A stretch of DNA of 64,000 nt. Origin: Actinacidiphila cocklensis (lineage in GTDB: Bacteria > Actinomycetota > Actinomycetes > Streptomycetales > Streptomycetaceae). Position 1 is the first letter of the stretch; each line of letters opens with the position of its first letter. The stretch covers positions 124,001-188,000 of the forward strand of contig NZ_CAJSLV010000059.1 of NCBI RefSeq assembly GCF_907177275.1. The letters run 5' to 3'. Both the position numbers and the translations under genes were made by a program. Below the pieces are notes generated by a model, which was not told the DNA's origin, did not search any database, and was given only the letters and a program-made list of their open reading frames with translations. Shown in pieces: positions 8,968-20,852 of the stretch.

Positions 8968-9918
8968 ATGGGCGAGGCACGGGGCGGTGACGGGCACCCG
9001 GCGGAGACGGGGCGCACGGAGCACGTGCAGCCGCCGCACGGCGGGTGGACGGCGCCGGAGAAGCAGGCCGCCGCAGGGCGCCGCGAGGGCAGGCTCGACC
9101 TGAACGTGCCGCAGGTGGCGGGGAGCGCGGTCGCCGCGGTCGTGGCCGCCAAGCTCGCCTCGAACCTCGGCGTCTACGGCACCATCGTGGGTGCGGGCGT
9201 GGTCAGCGTCCTGGGCACCTGCGGCGGCTCGATCCTCCAGCACTTCTTCCGGCGCACCGGCCGGCAGGTCCAGGAGGTCGCGGTGCAGGCCCGCCCCGGC
9301 GTCCGCCGGATACGGGAGCAGGCGTGGTCGCGGACGGACGCGGCGCGAGCGGCGGACCGCACCGACCGCACGGACGGCACGGACCGCACGGACCGCACCC
9401 GAGTGCTCCCGGAGCCGGAGCCGGAGCCCGCCGGGACGGCTCCGCCCGCCGGCTTCGGTGACGGCTACGGCGAGGCCACCTCCTACCGTGCCCGGCGGCG
9501 CAACTGGAAGCGGCCGGCCGTCGCCGTCGCGCTCGCCTTCGGCCTGACCATGGGCGGGATCACCGCCTACGAGGCCGTCGCCGGGGAGAACATCAGCGGG
9601 AACGGGCACGGCACGACCATCGGCAACGCCGTCACCGGCCACGACTCGCCGCACTCCGGCGGCACCGAGCCCACCCCCAGCCCCGCCCCGGGCACCGGCG
9701 GCCCGCAGGAGCGCGACAGCGGCGGGCGCCCCGACCCGGCCACCACGCCCTCGCACCCCCGCTCCACGCCGACCCCGTCCACCGGCGCCACCCGCCCCAC
9801 CCCGACTCCGACCCCGACCCGGACCACCCCCGAGCCGACGCCCACCACTCCGACGCCGACTCCCACCCCGAGCGACGGCGGCACCGGCGACGCGACGCCG
9901 ACGGCACCGGCCGGGTGA
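8968..9918 (+). CDS. Membrane protein with Pro/Thr-rich C-terminal tail
   Basis: 316 residues of unrecognised family. A polar N-terminus leads to a hydrophobic Gly/Ala/Val segment (about 50-85, AGSAVAAVVAAKLASNLG onward). A cytoplasm-like basic region includes a DRT/DGT low-complexity run (about 128-142). A second membrane helix (VAVALAFGLTMGGITAYEA, about 190-210) is followed by about 100 residues dominated by Pro and Thr, which look like an extracellular wall-spanning stalk. AGGAGG lies about 24 bases upstream and GGAGAGG closer, so the start is reasonable. A candidate ECF promoter precedes it. Function unknown. Confidence 0.65.
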   Translation: MGEARGGDGHPAETGRTEHVQPPHGGWTAPEKQAAAGRREGRLDLNVPQVAGSAVAAVVAAKLASNLGVYGTIVGAGVVSVLGTCGGSILQHFFRRTGRQVQEVAVQARPGVRRIREQAWSRTDAARAADRTDRTDGTDRTDRTRVLPEPEPEPAGTAPPAGFGDGYGEATSYRARRRNWKRPAVAVALAFGLTMGGITAYEAVAGENISGNGHGTTIGNAVTGHDSPHSGGTEPTPSPAPGTGGPQERDSGGRPDPATTPSHPRSTPTPSTGATRPTPTPTPTRTTPEPTPTTPTPTPTPSDGGTGDATPTAPAG

Positions 9919-9934
9919 CCCCGGGAGCCGTCGG

Positions 9935-11125
9935 TCACGGCCGGAAGTGGATCACCGCGTAGCTGCCGGTGGTCCGCCAGGGCTCGCCGGTGTTCTCCAG
10001 GGCCGCGAGCGTCGGGGGTGCCAGGCCCACGGCGACGTCGCACTTCAGAGTGCGCAGGGCCAGCAGCGGGCTGGGGAAGTACGACGTGAGGCCGCCGAAG
10101 GGGGTGGTGGGCGGCCGGCGCCTGTCGCCCACCAGGCGGCGGTAGTTGAGGTCGCCCTTGACGACGGCGACGGTCGCGTGGGCGAGGTCGGCGCGCAGGT
10201 CGCCGGGCATGTCGGCGTAGGGCAGCGGGGCGCAGGAGAAGGGGTGGGCGCGTACGGCCAGGCGGCCGGCGGTGAGGGCGGACCACAGGCGGTGGGCGAT
10301 CTCGCGTGCGCGGCCCGGGGCCTGGGCCATGCGGCGCAGGCAGTCGACGACGTCGGCGGTCGTGGCGTCGGAGACGTAGTAGGGGTACGGCTTGACGTGC
10401 AGGACGGCCCGGTCGGCGCGGCCGGTGCACAGCAGGTGGTCCAGGAGGACCAGGTCGGGGATCAGCTCGCGGCCCGCGTTGTCGGCGACCAGGTACACCG
10501 TCGCGGCGGCGGAGTCCGCCAGGTGCCGCCAGAACGGGGCGCTGTCGTCGGCGATGACGTGGGACTCCGCCGTGCCGGACGTGCCGGACGTACCGGACTC
10601 GCCCGACTCGCCGGCGGAGATGCGGAACCCCAGGTCGGCCCGGTTGCCCCACAACGAGCCCGCGAGCAGCGCCTGGTCCTGCGCTTCGCGCGGCAGCCCC
10701 GCCACCTCGTCCAGGGCCGCCAACTCGCCCTCCACCTCCGGGCCGTTGAGCTCGGCGCGCTTGAAGGGAGCGAAGGGGTCGACCCCTTGCCAGGGGCCGG
10801 GGCCGAAGTAGCCGACCGCTTCGAGGAGTCGGCGGTAGAAGTAGCTCTCCGCCCACAGGAACGGCACCTCGAACCACGACCGGCCGACGTGGCCCCTGCC
10901 CCACTCCGCCCACTGGCCGCCGCCGACGGCTCCGGCCGGCAGGGGTTCGACCACGCCGTGCGCGGTCTCCTCCTGGAGCGCGTCCAGGGCGAGTTGCCGC
11001 TCGGGCGGATAGGGGAAGGCGTCGCGGACCTGCCGGATCAGGGCGGGGTGCCGCTCGGCCAGTACGGTCCACGCGAACGAGCCGGGCTCGCTGACGATCA
11101 CAGGTACGCCGGATGCTTCGGCCAT
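9935..11125 (-). CDS. ARMT1/DUF89-like damage-control phosphatase
   Basis: 396 residues. The family shows in VADNAGRELIPDLVLLDHLL, whose Asp-Asn pair binds the metal, and in the later VVKGDLNYRRLVGD loop. DUF89 enzymes are metal-dependent phosphatases acting on sugar phosphates or damaged metabolites; ARMT1-type proteins include a carboxyl-methyltransferase-like claim in eukaryotes. The bacterial substrate is unknown. ATG 11125 puts the N-terminus just before the helical cap domain. Four imperfect copies of a 15-bp unit lie 28 bp upstream of the start. Confidence 0.75.
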   Translation of the reverse strand: MAEASGVPVIVSEPGSFAWTVLAERHPALIRQVRDAFPYPPERQLALDALQEETAHGVVEPLPAGAVGGGQWAEWGRGHVGRSWFEVPFLWAESYFYRRLLEAVGYFGPGPWQGVDPFAPFKRAELNGPEVEGELAALDEVAGLPREAQDQALLAGSLWGNRADLGFRISAGESGESGTSGTSGTAESHVIADDSAPFWRHLADSAAATVYLVADNAGRELIPDLVLLDHLLCTGRADRAVLHVKPYPYYVSDATTADVVDCLRRMAQAPGRAREIAHRLWSALTAGRLAVRAHPFSCAPLPYADMPGDLRADLAHATVAVVKGDLNYRRLVGDRRRPPTTPFGGLTSYFPSPLLALRTLKCDVAVGLAPPTLAALENTGEPWRTTGSYAVIHFRP

Positions 11126-11152
11126 CTCCACGGAATCCTTCGTCTTGCCCGA

Positions 11153-11211
11153 CCCGGCCACCGATCGCCCGGCCACCGGTTACCCGGTCACGATTGCCCG
11201 GTCACCGATCG
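11153..11211. repeat. Four tandem imperfect copies of a 15-bp unit
   Basis: Units begin at 11153, 11168, 11183 and 11197 (the third is 14 bp) and follow CCCGGCCACCGATCG with small changes. They lie upstream of the DUF89-like gene, where they could bind a regulator or simply be slippage products. Confidence 0.6.
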
Positions 11212-11261
11212 TACGGGCGGGGCCGCGCGCTGACCCGCCGAAGCGCCGCCTGCCGGGAGCG

Positions 11262-11298
11262 CCGTTCCGGCGGCGGGCAGTGCCCGCCGCCGGAACGG
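11262..11298 (-). terminator. Strong 17-bp hairpin after the DUF4232 gene
   Basis: Perfect 17-bp arms (11262-11278 and 11282-11298) with a 3-base loop lie just past the stop of the minus-strand lipoprotein gene. There is no U-run, as is usual for Streptomyces terminators. Confidence 0.65.
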
Positions 11299-11310
11299 AC
11301 CCGGTCGGCC

Positions 11311-12024
11311 TCAGTCGGAGAAGGGGACGGCGTCCGCGGCGTCCGTGTGCCAGTCGGTGACGATCGGGTGGTCGACGACGTACGAACCGACCTTCACGGA
11401 CACCGGGTCGGGGTCGTCGTCGGCGACGGAGAGGATGAGGCTGTCCAGTTCCTTGCCGCCGTTGTCGCTGGTGGTCTTGGGGTTCACGCCCGCGTAGACG
11501 GTGACGCCCGCGCGCAGGGTGATGGGCTGCCCGGCGGACTGCTCCGCGGGCTTGGCCTCGGTTCCGTCGGAGCCGAAGGCGACGACCGGCACCCCGATGG
11601 GCAGGACGCAGGTGATGCCGGGGTTGGCCTTGGCCTTGATCAGGAAGTAACCGCCCGCCTGGGACTGGGAGCTGACGCTCCAGGTGATGTCGTCGGTGCC
11701 GCAGCTCTGGCCCCAGCCGGACTTGTCCGTGCTGCCGCCGGCCGTACCGGACGTGCCCGCGCTCTTGTCGCTGCTGCCCGTATCGCTTCCCGTGGTGCCG
11801 CCGCCGGAGGACTTCGGCGCGGTGGTGGCGCTGCCGGGCGTCGCCGGAGTGCTCGCCGGCGTGGATGCCGCAGGGGCGGCCGGCGCGGCAGACGTGGCCG
11901 TCGCGGTGGGCGAGGAGCCCGCCGACGCCGCCGGCTTGTCGCTGCTGCCGCACGCCGTCATCAGCAGGCCCGCGCAGGAGGCGGCGGTGACGGCAAGGGC
12001 GGTACGCAGCTGACGACGGTTCAT
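11311..12024 (-). CDS. DUF4232 lipoprotein
   Basis: 237 residues. The signal peptide ends in a lipobox (LMTAC, Cys25). About residues 27-105 are Ser/Thr/Ala/Pro/Gly-rich linker. The C-terminal half is a DUF4232-type beta domain starting at WGQSCGTDDITWS, with a second Cys in GITCVLP that may form a disulphide. It should be anchored outside the membrane; the family has no settled function. GGAGGGG 9 bases before the ATG fixes the start. Confidence 0.8.
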   Translation of the reverse strand: MNRRQLRTALAVTAASCAGLLMTACGSSDKPAASAGSSPTATATSAAPAAPAASTPASTPATPGSATTAPKSSGGGTTGSDTGSSDKSAGTSGTAGGSTDKSGWGQSCGTDDITWSVSSQSQAGGYFLIKAKANPGITCVLPIGVPVVAFGSDGTEAKPAEQSAGQPITLRAGVTVYAGVNPKTTSDNGGKELDSLILSVADDDPDPVSVKVGSYVVDHPIVTDWHTDAADAVPFSD

Positions 12025-12214
12025 GACGGGTTCCCCTCCAGGTGGCGGACGCGGCTGCCGGACTCCTCCGTGCCACCGCGTTGACGATCATCACCACGCT
12101 CGCGGCGAACCCGCCGGTTCGTGCCGTCTCACGAACAGGACGGTGCTGTCACGCGCCTGAGACAGAGCCACAACGGCCGCGGAAGGGACCGGGGGAGGTG
12201 CCCGCCCTCACCGC

Positions 12215-13273
12215 TCACACAGCAGGCGGGACGAATACCGCCAGGTCGGTGAAGGGGACGAGCCCCTCCAGGGTGTTCAGGGTGAAGACCTTGCCCCGCG
12301 TCACCGTCAGCAGGTCCCGCATGTCCTGCTTGCGGACCCCGAAGCCGCGGCCGTCGATGCAGGCGACCAACTGCCAGGGCCTTCTGCCCTCCTGTGCCGC
12401 GCTGTCCCGCATCTGCCCGAGGCGCAGGATCCGGGAGACCTTGTCGCGGGCGGTGCCGTCGTCGCCGGTGATCTTGGCCTCTATGACGACCCGCGGGGAT
12501 ATCTCGTCCGGGACGAAGAAGTCGGGGGCCTGCTCGAACCCGGGGACGCGTTCGGCCCGCCCGGTCTTCCTGAACGGGATGCGGTGCTGCCTCAGGAGGG
12601 CCTCGATCGCGCTCTCCATGACGTCCCCGACGCTCTCCGAGACGGCGTCGCGGTGTCCGGCGAAGGGGCGCCCGAGGAACCGCTCGTAGAGGAGCACCGC
12701 GTAGGGGACGTGGTTCTCGGCGGCGTAGGAGATGCTCGGGACGCCCTGACGGGTGTCGAACTTGTCGAGGCGGTTGACCGCCCCCTCGGGCACCTCCTCG
12801 ACACCGCCCAGCAGGACGTCGCAGGCGGCGTCGAGCATGGCGCGGACGCGGGAGGCGACCAGCGGCGTGCAGCGCGCGAAGTAGCCGGGGTCCTTCTTGG
12901 CGGCACCGTCGTAGGTGCGGGCCGAGCCGTTGGGGATCGTCGCGCCGGTGCGCTCCCGGGTGAGGTCGCCCCACTCCGGCGGCGTCACCCCGAGGATCGC
13001 CCGCAGGGCCAGGAAGGCGCGCGCGTCGTCGACCAGGGCGGCCCAGCAGGTGTCGGCGTCGAAGGCCGCGAAACCGCCGGTGGCCATCCGCAGCGCCTCG
13101 TAGCCGGAGCGGAACGCGTCGTACTCCACGAAGGACGAGCCCCGCGGCATGTTCATGAACTGGCTGGTGAGATCGCCGAAGGTGACCGCGACGAGCGCGT
13201 CGAGATCAGCGCCCGCGGGCAGCCGGCCGAACTGGAAAGGTCGCGTCGTGTTCAATCCGGCCCCCACGGTCAC
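12215..13273 (-). CDS. PD-(D/E)XK nuclease, candidate restriction endonuclease
   Basis: 352 residues. The catalytic core is near the end: Asp251 in APDFFVP, then Glu265-Ala-Lys267 in VVIEAKITGDDG, with a helix carrying Glu near 219 before it. This is the PD-(D/E)XK pattern of restriction enzymes. The N-terminal 200 residues are unrecognised and may bind DNA. The GTG start overlaps the stop of the upstream methyltransferase as GTGA (13270-13273), so the nuclease is translated only after the methyltransferase. The pairing argues for restriction-modification; cleavage specificity cannot be told. Confidence 0.7.
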   Translation of the reverse strand: MTVGAGLNTTRPFQFGRLPAGADLDALVAVTFGDLTSQFMNMPRGSSFVEYDAFRSGYEALRMATGGFAAFDADTCWAALVDDARAFLALRAILGVTPPEWGDLTRERTGATIPNGSARTYDGAAKKDPGYFARCTPLVASRVRAMLDAACDVLLGGVEEVPEGAVNRLDKFDTRQGVPSISYAAENHVPYAVLLYERFLGRPFAGHRDAVSESVGDVMESAIEALLRQHRIPFRKTGRAERVPGFEQAPDFFVPDEISPRVVIEAKITGDDGTARDKVSRILRLGQMRDSAAQEGRRPWQLVACIDGRGFGVRKQDMRDLLTVTRGKVFTLNTLEGLVPFTDLAVFVPPAV

Positions 13274-15447
13274 GGTTCACGGTGGAATCCCTCCACGAGC
13301 GAGTCGACGGTCGCCCGGACCGCCGTCATCCGCGTCTCCACGGGTGCGTGGGGATTCCATTCCCCGGCCGCGAGTCTACGGACGGCCTCCCCGGCCACGT
13401 GGCCGGCCTCCAGGCACGCGATGTCGCCGGCCGTGCACTCGTACCCGGCCGTCTTCATGCTCGCGACGTCCCGCCGCACCGCGGCGGCGATCGACCCCCG
13501 GGGATGCGGAACAGAAGGCGCAGAAGGGGCGGATGTGGCGGAAGCGACGAATTCCCTCTTCCTGCACACGAAGACCGAGTCGAGGATCGAGGAGTTCGTC
13601 CCCGCGATGTGCAGGGACGCGGCCATCTCCGCGGGCGCGGGCAGAACGGCCGTGCAGGTGAATCCGGCGTCCAGCATCGCCACCACCAGCGGCACGTACG
13701 CTGCGGCGTCGTTGTGGTGGTAGGTGAAGGCGAAGGGGGCGCCGCGCTTCATCGCCCCCGACATCCGGACGAAGACCTCGCTCAGCCCGCGGGTGAAGGT
13801 GTCGAGCCCGCGCCCCAGCGTGCGGTTCCCGGTCAGCTCGAACGCGGTCCGCGTCGACTCCCGGCGGAACGGCTCGACCTCGTCGGCCAGTATTCTGCGC
13901 AGCCAGACGAAGCAGAAGTCCATCAGCTCCGCGTACTGGACGTTGTCGAAATACGGCGGGTCGGTGAAGACCGCGTCCAGGCTCTCCGCGCGCAGGTCCA
14001 GGGCGTGGGAGGGGGAGCAGTTCAGCCAGGCCGCCCGGTCGGCGGGACGCGGTTCCGCCGACACGACGGCCGCCTCGATGGACTCCCCCGGCGTCGGCAC
14101 GAGCTTCTTGGCCCCGCGGTTGTGCGTCGTCTCGTACGGTGCCTGCGCGTATTTCTTCGCCTTGGCGAACTTCTCCACGAAGTGGATGAAGGAGCCCGAC
14201 CCGACCCGCGGAATGCCGGGAAGGTTGTTCTCGCACGCGACCAGGCCGACCGGATAGCCGTGCACCGAGAAGATGTCCTGGCACTTCAGCGCGTAGGTGT
14301 CGTAGCGGCACAGGAGGTTCTGGTAGCGCAGGAAGTCGCTGAAGACCGTGGCCAGCGCGTGCCGCATGCGCCGGTCCCCGACGTTCCTGATGATGTCGGC
14401 CAGGATGCCGAGGCCGAACTGCTGGCGGCTGCTGAACAGCTCCCGGTAGTGCGAGTACCCCCACCGGTGCAGGCGGTTGGTCTCGTCGCCCTCGGGGATG
14501 GACTCGTCGGGGATCAGATCGGAGACCGGGGAGGCCGCCCGCAGTTCGTCGGCCTGCCGGAGCCTGCGGTGGTCGTCGCCGTCCGGGCTCTTGAACTGGC
14601 GGCCCGGCGTGCTCGCGTAGCAGTGGGAGCACTGGTACTCGATCGCGAAAAGCCGGTGCTGCGGCGGTCCGCCCATTTCCTTCAGGTGGGCGAACTCGGT
14701 CCCGCAGTCGAGGCAGACCGTCTTGCCGCGCCGGGTGTTCCCCTGCGACAGGTCGAGCCCGCACGAGGCGCAGGCCTTCTTGTCGCCCTTCGCGAATTCC
14801 TGCAGGACGTCGCAGGCGGGGCAGGTGAAGACCTCTTTCGGGTGCCGGACGGACTCGGCCACCCGGTAACCGGGGAAGAGCGACGTCAGGCCGCCGCATC
14901 CCGGGCACGCGCACGTCTTGACCCAGAGGAAGTACTTGACGTCCGCTTCCCTGTCACAGGATGTGCAGGCGGTTTTGTAGAGTTCGCCGACCCGGGAATT
15001 CAGCTCGTCGAAGACCTGGCGGCCCGCCGCACGGAATGCGTCGAGGTCGATCGGGTCCACGGCCTGCCGCACCAGCCAGTAGGCCATGGGGTTGATGTCG
15101 CAGCCCACCGCGCTGGCGCCGACCCGCAGGGACTCGAAAATCGTCGTCCCGCCGCCCATGAACGGATCGGCGACCACCCCGTCGAAGCGGTTTCCCTCCC
15201 AGTACGCCTCCTGGAGTTCCTTTTCCGCGAATTCGGAGAGGATCAGGCTGCGGAAAACACTTCCCGGGCGCCGGGCGAACCACTTGTGAATGCTGATGAT
15301 GGGGCGGTACGACTGCTGGACCTGCTTCTCGCGCATTGCGAGTGCCGCCACGAAAGGGGCGTCGAATCGGCGCTCCAGACGGAAAGCCCCTTCGCCGTCC
15401 CCAGGTGCAGGCTCGGGGGTCTGAGCATCGGCGAAGGAGAGTTGCAT
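13270..15447 (-). CDS. DNA amino-methyltransferase with multi-CxxC zinc-ribbon insert
   Basis: 725 residues. The N-terminal part has KWFARRP (about 55-61), as in DUF1156-type methyltransferases, then the cofactor motif DPFMGGGTT (94-102) and CDINP. The catalytic motif TDPPY (495-499) comes almost 400 residues later. Between them are six CxxC pairs (about 161/164, 181/184, 209/212, 226/229, 245/248, 273/276), probably two or three zinc ribbons. N6-adenine or N4-cytosine methylation is expected. Only a poor ribosome site precedes ATG 15447. It forms a two-gene module with the nuclease downstream. Confidence 0.8.
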   Translation of the reverse strand: MQLSFADAQTPEPAPGDGEGAFRLERRFDAPFVAALAMREKQVQQSYRPIISIHKWFARRPGSVFRSLILSEFAEKELQEAYWEGNRFDGVVADPFMGGGTTIFESLRVGASAVGCDINPMAYWLVRQAVDPIDLDAFRAAGRQVFDELNSRVGELYKTACTSCDREADVKYFLWVKTCACPGCGGLTSLFPGYRVAESVRHPKEVFTCPACDVLQEFAKGDKKACASCGLDLSQGNTRRGKTVCLDCGTEFAHLKEMGGPPQHRLFAIEYQCSHCYASTPGRQFKSPDGDDHRRLRQADELRAASPVSDLIPDESIPEGDETNRLHRWGYSHYRELFSSRQQFGLGILADIIRNVGDRRMRHALATVFSDFLRYQNLLCRYDTYALKCQDIFSVHGYPVGLVACENNLPGIPRVGSGSFIHFVEKFAKAKKYAQAPYETTHNRGAKKLVPTPGESIEAAVVSAEPRPADRAAWLNCSPSHALDLRAESLDAVFTDPPYFDNVQYAELMDFCFVWLRRILADEVEPFRRESTRTAFELTGNRTLGRGLDTFTRGLSEVFVRMSGAMKRGAPFAFTYHHNDAAAYVPLVVAMLDAGFTCTAVLPAPAEMAASLHIAGTNSSILDSVFVCRKREFVASATSAPSAPSVPHPRGSIAAAVRRDVASMKTAGYECTAGDIACLEAGHVAGEAVRRLAAGEWNPHAPVETRMTAVRATVDSLVEGFHREP

Positions 15448-15473
15448 CCCACCAGCATGTCATGCGGGGCGCT

Positions 15474-15500
15474 ACGGCCAGGTTCCGTGCCCCTGGCCGT
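15474..15500 (-). terminator. Hairpin between htpG and the methyltransferase gene
   Basis: Arms 15474-15482 and 15492-15500 pair over 9 bp with a 9-base loop, just past the htpG stop on the minus strand. Confidence 0.45.
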
Positions 15501-15524
15501 ACGCCGCGCTTTCCGGGACCGGGC

Positions 15525-17453
15525 TCAGACGGTGCGCTCCAGGCGGGTGGCCATCAGTTTGACGAAACGCGCCGGGTCGGGGAGTTCGCCGCCCTCGGCC
15601 AGCAGCGCCAGGCTGTGCAGGAGCTCCGCGGACTCGGCCAGCTCGGGAGCCGCCGGGTCCGCCGCGTGGCCGCGGTTGAGCGCGGTCACCAGGGGGTGGG
15701 CCGGGTTGAGTTCGAGGATGCGCTTGGGGTGCGGGATCTCCTGGCCCATCGCGCGGTAGAGGTTCTCCAGCGCCGGGGTCACGTCGTAGGTGTCGGAGAC
15801 GATGCAGGCGGGCGAGACGGTCAGCCGGGAGGAGAGGCGCACCTCCTTGACGTGCTCGGTCAGCCGCTCCGCCATCCAGGTCAGCAGGCCCGCGTACTCC
15901 TCCTGCTGCTTCTCGCGCTCGGTCCCCGCCTGCTCCTTCTCCTCCTCGCTGCCGAGGTCGACGTCGCCCTTGGCGACCGAGCGGAACTCCCGGCCGTCGA
16001 ACTGCGGGGCGGTGTCGACCCACACCTCGTCGACGGGGTCGGTGAGCAGCAGCACCTCGATGCCGCGGGCCTGGAAGGCCTCCATGTGCGGGGAGTTCTC
16101 GATGGCCTGGCGCGACTCGCCGGTCAGGTAGTAGATGTGCTCCTGGCCCTCCTTCATCCGCTCCACGTACTGCGCCAGCCCCGTCGGCTGATCCTTGTCG
16201 TGGGTGGTGGCGAAGGAGGACACCCCGAGGATGGCGTCGCGGTTCTCGGTGTCGCCGAGCAGGCCCTCCTTCAGGACGCGGCCGAACTCCCGCCAGAAGG
16301 TGGCGTAGCGCTCGGGGTGCGCGGACCTCATGTCCTTCACCGTCGAGAGCACCTTCTTGGCCAGCCTGCGGTGCATGAGCTGGATCTGCCGGTCCTGCTG
16401 CAGGATCTCCCGGGACACGTTCAGCGACAGGTCCTGCGCGTCCACCACGCCCTTGACGAAGCGCAGGTACGACGGCATCAGCGCTTCGCAGTCGTCCATG
16501 ATGAACACCCGCTTCACGTACAGCTGCACGCCGCGCTTGTAACCCTGGACGAAGAGGTCCTGGGGCGCGTGGGCGGGGATGAACAGCAGCGCCTGGTACT
16601 CGAAGGTGCCTTCCGCGTGCAGCCGGATGGTCTCCAGCGGGTCGGTCCAGTCGTGGCTGATGTGCTTGTACAGCTCGTGGTACTCGTCCTCGCCGACCTC
16701 GTCGCGGGAGCGCGCCCACAGGGCCTTCATCGAGTTGAGGGTCTCGGGGCCGGCGGGCTCGGCGTCGTCCGCGCCGGCGTCGTCGGCCTCCGCGGTCGGC
16801 GCCGCGGCCATCCGGATCGGCCAGGTGATGAAGTCCGAGTAGCGCTTGACGATCTCCCTGAGCTTCCACGGCGAGGTGTAGTCGTGCAGCCGGTCCTCGG
16901 TGTCCTCCGGCTTGAGCCGCAGCGTGATCGCGGTGCCCTGCGGGGCGTCGTCCACGGTCTCCACCGTGTACGTGCCCTCGCCGCTCGACGTCCAGCGGGT
17001 GCCCTGGCTCTCGCCCGCCCGCCGGGTCAGCAGCGTCACCTCGTCGGCGACCATGAAGCTGGAGTAGAACCCGACGCCGAACTGGCCGATCAGGCCCTGC
17101 GCCGGGGCCGCCGCGTCGCCGGACTCCTTCAGCTCCCGCAGGAAGGCCGCCGTACCCGAGTTCGCGATCGTCCCGATCAGCTCGACGACCTCGTCGCGCG
17201 ACATGCCGACGCCGTTGTCCCGCACGGTCAGCGTGCGGGCCTGCGGGTCGGCGTCCAGGGCGATGTGGAGGTCGGACACGTCCGCGCCGAGCGCGTCGTC
17301 GCGGAGCGCTTCGAGCCGCAGCTTGTCCAGCGCGTCGGAGGAGTTGGAGATCAACTCGCGCAGGAACACGTCCTTGTTGGAGTAGATCGAGTGGATCATC
17401 ATCTGCAGAAGCTGGCGGGCTTCCACCTGGAACTCGAACGTCTCGGTCGCCAT
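15525..17453 (-). CDS. htpG: Molecular chaperone HtpG (Hsp90)
   Basis: 642 residues. The N-terminal GHKL ATPase shows in LRELISNSSDALDK (helix 1 with the catalytic Glu and the Asn), DNGVGM and GQFGVGFYS. The middle domain has RVFIMDD and LRFVKGVVD, and SLNVSREILQ is the usual catalytic-loop region. Length matches bacterial HtpG. It assists folding of stress-sensitive clients in the cytoplasm. ATG 17453 gives the conserved start METFEFQ-like end (MATETFEFQVEARQL), with AAGGA upstream. Nothing like a clear HrcA or HspR operator was seen upstream. Confidence 0.95.
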   Translation of the reverse strand: MATETFEFQVEARQLLQMMIHSIYSNKDVFLRELISNSSDALDKLRLEALRDDALGADVSDLHIALDADPQARTLTVRDNGVGMSRDEVVELIGTIANSGTAAFLRELKESGDAAAPAQGLIGQFGVGFYSSFMVADEVTLLTRRAGESQGTRWTSSGEGTYTVETVDDAPQGTAITLRLKPEDTEDRLHDYTSPWKLREIVKRYSDFITWPIRMAAAPTAEADDAGADDAEPAGPETLNSMKALWARSRDEVGEDEYHELYKHISHDWTDPLETIRLHAEGTFEYQALLFIPAHAPQDLFVQGYKRGVQLYVKRVFIMDDCEALMPSYLRFVKGVVDAQDLSLNVSREILQQDRQIQLMHRRLAKKVLSTVKDMRSAHPERYATFWREFGRVLKEGLLGDTENRDAILGVSSFATTHDKDQPTGLAQYVERMKEGQEHIYYLTGESRQAIENSPHMEAFQARGIEVLLLTDPVDEVWVDTAPQFDGREFRSVAKGDVDLGSEEEKEQAGTEREKQQEEYAGLLTWMAERLTEHVKEVRLSSRLTVSPACIVSDTYDVTPALENLYRAMGQEIPHPKRILELNPAHPLVTALNRGHAADPAAPELAESAELLHSLALLAEGGELPDPARFVKLMATRLERTV

Positions 17454-17573
17454 GGTCCGTTGGTCCTTCTGGTCCTTCTCCGGGTCACGAGGCCGCCGGG
17501 TCACGGGGGGTGACGTGGCGACGGTGTGACGGGTGACAGTTACTGACCGCAGCACTTTAGATCACCCCCGTGC

Positions 17574-20396
<2,823 letters not shown>

Positions 20397-20852
20397 CTGC
20401 CCGCACCCTCTCCCGGCCGTTCGCCCACTCCTCCCCGCAGGCTATCCGCCTGCACGGACACCCTCCTTCCCCGCTCGCGGAAGCCCCGCGCACCCACCAC
20501 CGGCCGGTGGCCGGAAGACGACAGCGATTGCCCCTCCGGGGCCGGTGACGACGTGCAGCCCGTCGACTGCCGGCCGCGCAGTTCCCCGCGCCCCTCACAG
20601 GCACCCCCGCGCCAGGGGAGCCCACCCGACCACCGCCCCCGGCCGAAGGCGCCCAGGAGGGCGACCGCCAGGGGCGCGGGGGACGCCACCGGCGGCTGAG
20701 GATCGGCTCGGCCAGTTCTGCCGGAACGCAGACCTCGGCAGCACCACCACGGACCGAGCGGCCGCTCCATCACGTGCAGGATGGTGTCCGGAAGGGCGCA
20801 CTGGCAGTACTGAGCACGACCGGGCGGCGAGCCGGGCGGCGGCGTACGAGCG
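20397..20852. other. Gene-free gap with a dispersed-type inverted repeat
   Basis: No convincing gene in 456 bp. It holds CCCCGCGCCCCT at 20584-20595 and its exact complement AGGGGCGCGGGG at 20670-20681. The first copy is preceded by CGCGCAGTT, a string I associate with a small repeat scattered between Streptomyces genes. The possible frames here are Gly/Arg/Pro-rich and look like shadow reading frames. Confidence 0.45.
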
